A DNA stretch of 64,000 bases, taken from NCBI GenBank assembly GCA_035489015.1, contig DATHKR010000326.1, positions 1 through 64,000 of the forward strand. The letters are read 5' to 3'. Source of the DNA: DATFRY01 sp035489015. GTDB taxonomy: Bacteria > Myxococcota_A > Polyangia > Haliangiales > Haliangiaceae. The position numbers were made by a program, and so were the translations under genes. The stretch's first letter is position 1. Every line of letters begins with the position of its first letter. Positions 62,681 through 64,000 of this stretch are shown one piece after another. The notes under the pieces are model-generated. The model did not search any database, was not told the origin of the DNA, and saw only the letters and a list, made by a program, of their open reading frames with translations.

Positions 62681-63157
62681 TCAGCTGTCCAGGGCGACCA
62701 CGCCGCGGAGGGTGCCGAGGCCGCTGGGCGGCAGCGTGCACACCAGCGAGACGTAGTCGTAGTAGCCGATCGTCGGCAGGGTCGCGTAGTGATCGTAGTT
62801 CGCGATGGACTCGCTGAAGCTGACCGAGCTCTGGTAGACCCCGCTGTAGTTGTACGAGGTGAGCGTGCAGACGGTCGCCTGGCCCGCCGAGTTGGTGCCG
62901 TCGACGTAGAACGCCTGCGTCGCCCCGGTCACCGGGTGGCGCTCGACGGAGCAGATCACCGGGCGCGAGCCGGTGCTGACGTTCCTGACTCCGTAGCTGA
63001 GGTAGTCGATGTCGAGCGCCTGCGCGGCGTTGTAGTTCTTGCAGGTGGCGCCGTGGGTGTTGATGTTCTGCGAGGCGGCGGCGCCGGCGTCGACGGCCGC
63101 GCTGCCCAGGATGGCCGCGACGATGAGCAGACCGGCAAGGAGTGCGATGGATTTCAC
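62681..63157 (-). CDS. Secreted hypothetical protein
   Basis: A 158-residue protein starting at GTG 63157, with an AGAGGTGA site. A hydrophobic signal peptide (to about residue 27, ending in AGA) is followed by a Tyr/Ser/Thr-rich beta-type region with four cysteines (ATCKNY, VICSVE, TVCTLT, LVCTLP). The family is not recognised. It is convergent with the MFS gene and follows the next gene on the same strand by 81 bases. Confidence 0.6.
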   Translation of the reverse strand: MKSIALLAGLLIVAAILGSAAVDAGAAASQNINTHGATCKNYNAAQALDIDYLSYGVRNVSTGSRPVICSVERHPVTGATQAFYVDGTNSAGQATVCTLTSYNYSGVYQSSVSFSESIANYDHYATLPTIGYYDYVSLVCTLPPSGLGTLRGVVALDS

Positions 63158-63238
63158 GTGTTCACCTCTGTCGTTGGGTAGATCGATCCCCTTTGCCCGG
63201 GATTGGGCATCGGGGCAGGTCGGCAATGGAGGCACCGC

Positions 63239-63907
63239 TCAGTTCTTCGAAGCCGTCTGGGTCGGGCCCGGCGCCTGGTCCGGGCCCATCAGGTAGAGGA
63301 CCATGCCGGTCGGGCCGCTCTCGTCGCGGACGACCTGGCCGGCCATGCGCGGCAGCGCGTCGGCGAACTGCTGGGCGAAGAGAGGCAGGCCCTTGCTGAG
63401 GGCGCCGGAGCCGTCGTCCTGGACCTCGACGCGGCAGCTGGTCGCCCGGCACTCGACGCCGCGGGTGGCGCCGCGCATCACGTCGATCCCGTCGATCGCG
63501 GCCCACACGCGCTTGCTGATGGCCGGCGACCAGCCCGGGTCGACCACCTCGCGCGCAAAGGCGGCCTCGATCCCGGCGATGTAGGCGGCCTGGCGCCGAT
63601 CGCCCTCGGCGCGCCGGTCCGCGTCGGACACCACGACCTCCGCGGCGGCCTGGTCCGCGGTCGGCGCCGGCCCGGCCGCCACCTGGTCGCGGAGGCCGGC
63701 GACCTGGGCCTGGAGCACGGCGACCTGGGTCCTCATGCGAGTCATGTCGGTGGAGGCGGCGGCCGGCGTCCCGGCGCGATCGACGGAGACGCCGGTGGTC
63801 GATGGCCGACTGGAGTCCTGATTTCTGGACCCGAGAACGAGCGCGCAGACCAGGACCAGGCTGCCGGCGGCGAGGGCGCTGCACAGGAGGAGTCGCGAGT
63901 TCTTCAT
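63239..63907 (-). CDS. Membrane-anchored hypothetical protein
   Basis: A 222-residue protein from ATG 63907. An N-terminal anchor (LLLCSALAAGSLVLVCALVL) is followed by a short heptad-like coiled coil (MRTQVAVLQAQVAGLRDQVA) and a C-terminal domain with two cysteines in RGVECRATSCRVEV. Such Cys-x-x-x-x-Cys proteins occur as small envelope proteins of unknown role in myxobacteria-like genomes. No operon partner of known function. Confidence 0.6.
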   Translation of the reverse strand: MKNSRLLLCSALAAGSLVLVCALVLGSRNQDSSRPSTTGVSVDRAGTPAAASTDMTRMRTQVAVLQAQVAGLRDQVAAGPAPTADQAAAEVVVSDADRRAEGDRRQAAYIAGIEAAFAREVVDPGWSPAISKRVWAAIDGIDVMRGATRGVECRATSCRVEVQDDGSGALSKGLPLFAQQFADALPRMAGQVVRDESGPTGMVLYLMGPDQAPGPTQTASKN

Positions 63908-63948
63908 GGACCTACGATTGCCACGCTCGCGCGCGAAAGGCATGTCGT

Positions 63949-64000
63949 TCAAAAAACGACGTGGAGGCTGCGCACCGCCTCCTCCCAGATGTTCGCGATC
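63949..64000 (-). CDS. Possible 3' end of a gene continuing beyond the window
   Basis: On the minus strand the edge bases read IANIWEEAVRSLHVVF then a stop at 63949-63951. The gene would be upstream of the membrane-anchored protein on the same strand. Only about 16 residues are visible, so this is weak. Confidence 0.25.
   Translation of the reverse strand, partial: IANIWEEAVRSLHVVF

Overview
The window reads as an ordinary chromosomal stretch of a very GC-rich Gram-negative bacterium, most likely a myxobacterium-like Myxococcota (Haliangium/Kofleriaceae-type). Supporting signs are strong GC bias at codon position three, many lipoproteins with Ala/Pro/Ser-rich linkers, a MYXO-CTERM-like tail on a secreted trypsin-like protease, LolA, and a giant DUF4157 (eCIS-core) polymorphic toxin-like protein. 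I see no rRNA, tRNA, CRISPR array, transposase or integrase. The taxon is inferred from gene content only.

Layout. 0-13.4 kb: a LacI fragment, a secreted trypsin with a PPC tail, lolA, gpmI, a TlpA-like thioredoxin, a PLP-dependent desulfhydrase/deaminase, a divergent cobT, a VOC protein, a YiiX-like hydrolase, a class C beta-lactamase-fold lipoprotein, small Cys-rich lipoproteins, a haloalkane-dehalogenase-like hydrolase, a spermidine-synthase-like protein and a DUF3127 protein with an SSB-like acidic tip. 13.4-20.4 kb: glgX-treZ-treY, a trehalose-from-glycogen operon. 20.4-31.5 kb: a VWA lipoprotein, membrane and conserved unknown proteins, an acyl-CoA carboxylase carboxyltransferase, a TetR regulator with paired operators facing a carotenoid oxygenase, and a trypsin/lipoprotein pair.

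31.6-40.4 kb is the most unusual part. It holds a 2479-residue DUF4157 protein followed with no gap by a small acidic protein and by a kinase-fold protein that lacks the catalytic residues. Reading along the large protein, I see two short APGK motifs, a DUF4157 HExxH domain, beta-rich Asp/Gly-loop regions, a tandem-duplicated helical module, hydrophobic helices, a JAMM-like HxH...SxxD motif and a C-terminal D...ExK pattern. I infer a modular effector/toxin with one or two partner or immunity proteins. No eCIS structural genes lie in the window.

40.4-64 kb: a DoxX/cupin/VOC/MarR/Lrp cluster with overlapping ends, a PLP amino-acid lyase, a solitary STAND-type ATPase regulator with a C-terminal winged helix, an M1 aminopeptidase lipoprotein, fhs with a nitronate monooxygenase, the glyoxylate-shunt operon (malate synthase and a long-form isocitrate lyase) with a promoter and a palindrome upstream, a glutathione-reductase-like enzyme, a P-domain lipoprotein, an acyl-ACP desaturase with two palindromes in its divergent promoter, a Tet-type MFS exporter and two small envelope proteins.

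Together the metabolic genes point to storage-glycogen use, trehalose synthesis, C2/fatty-acid assimilation and one-carbon metabolism. The secreted and lipoprotein genes fit a predatory, surface-active lifestyle. Many long antisense reading frames are GC-driven shadows and were left out.
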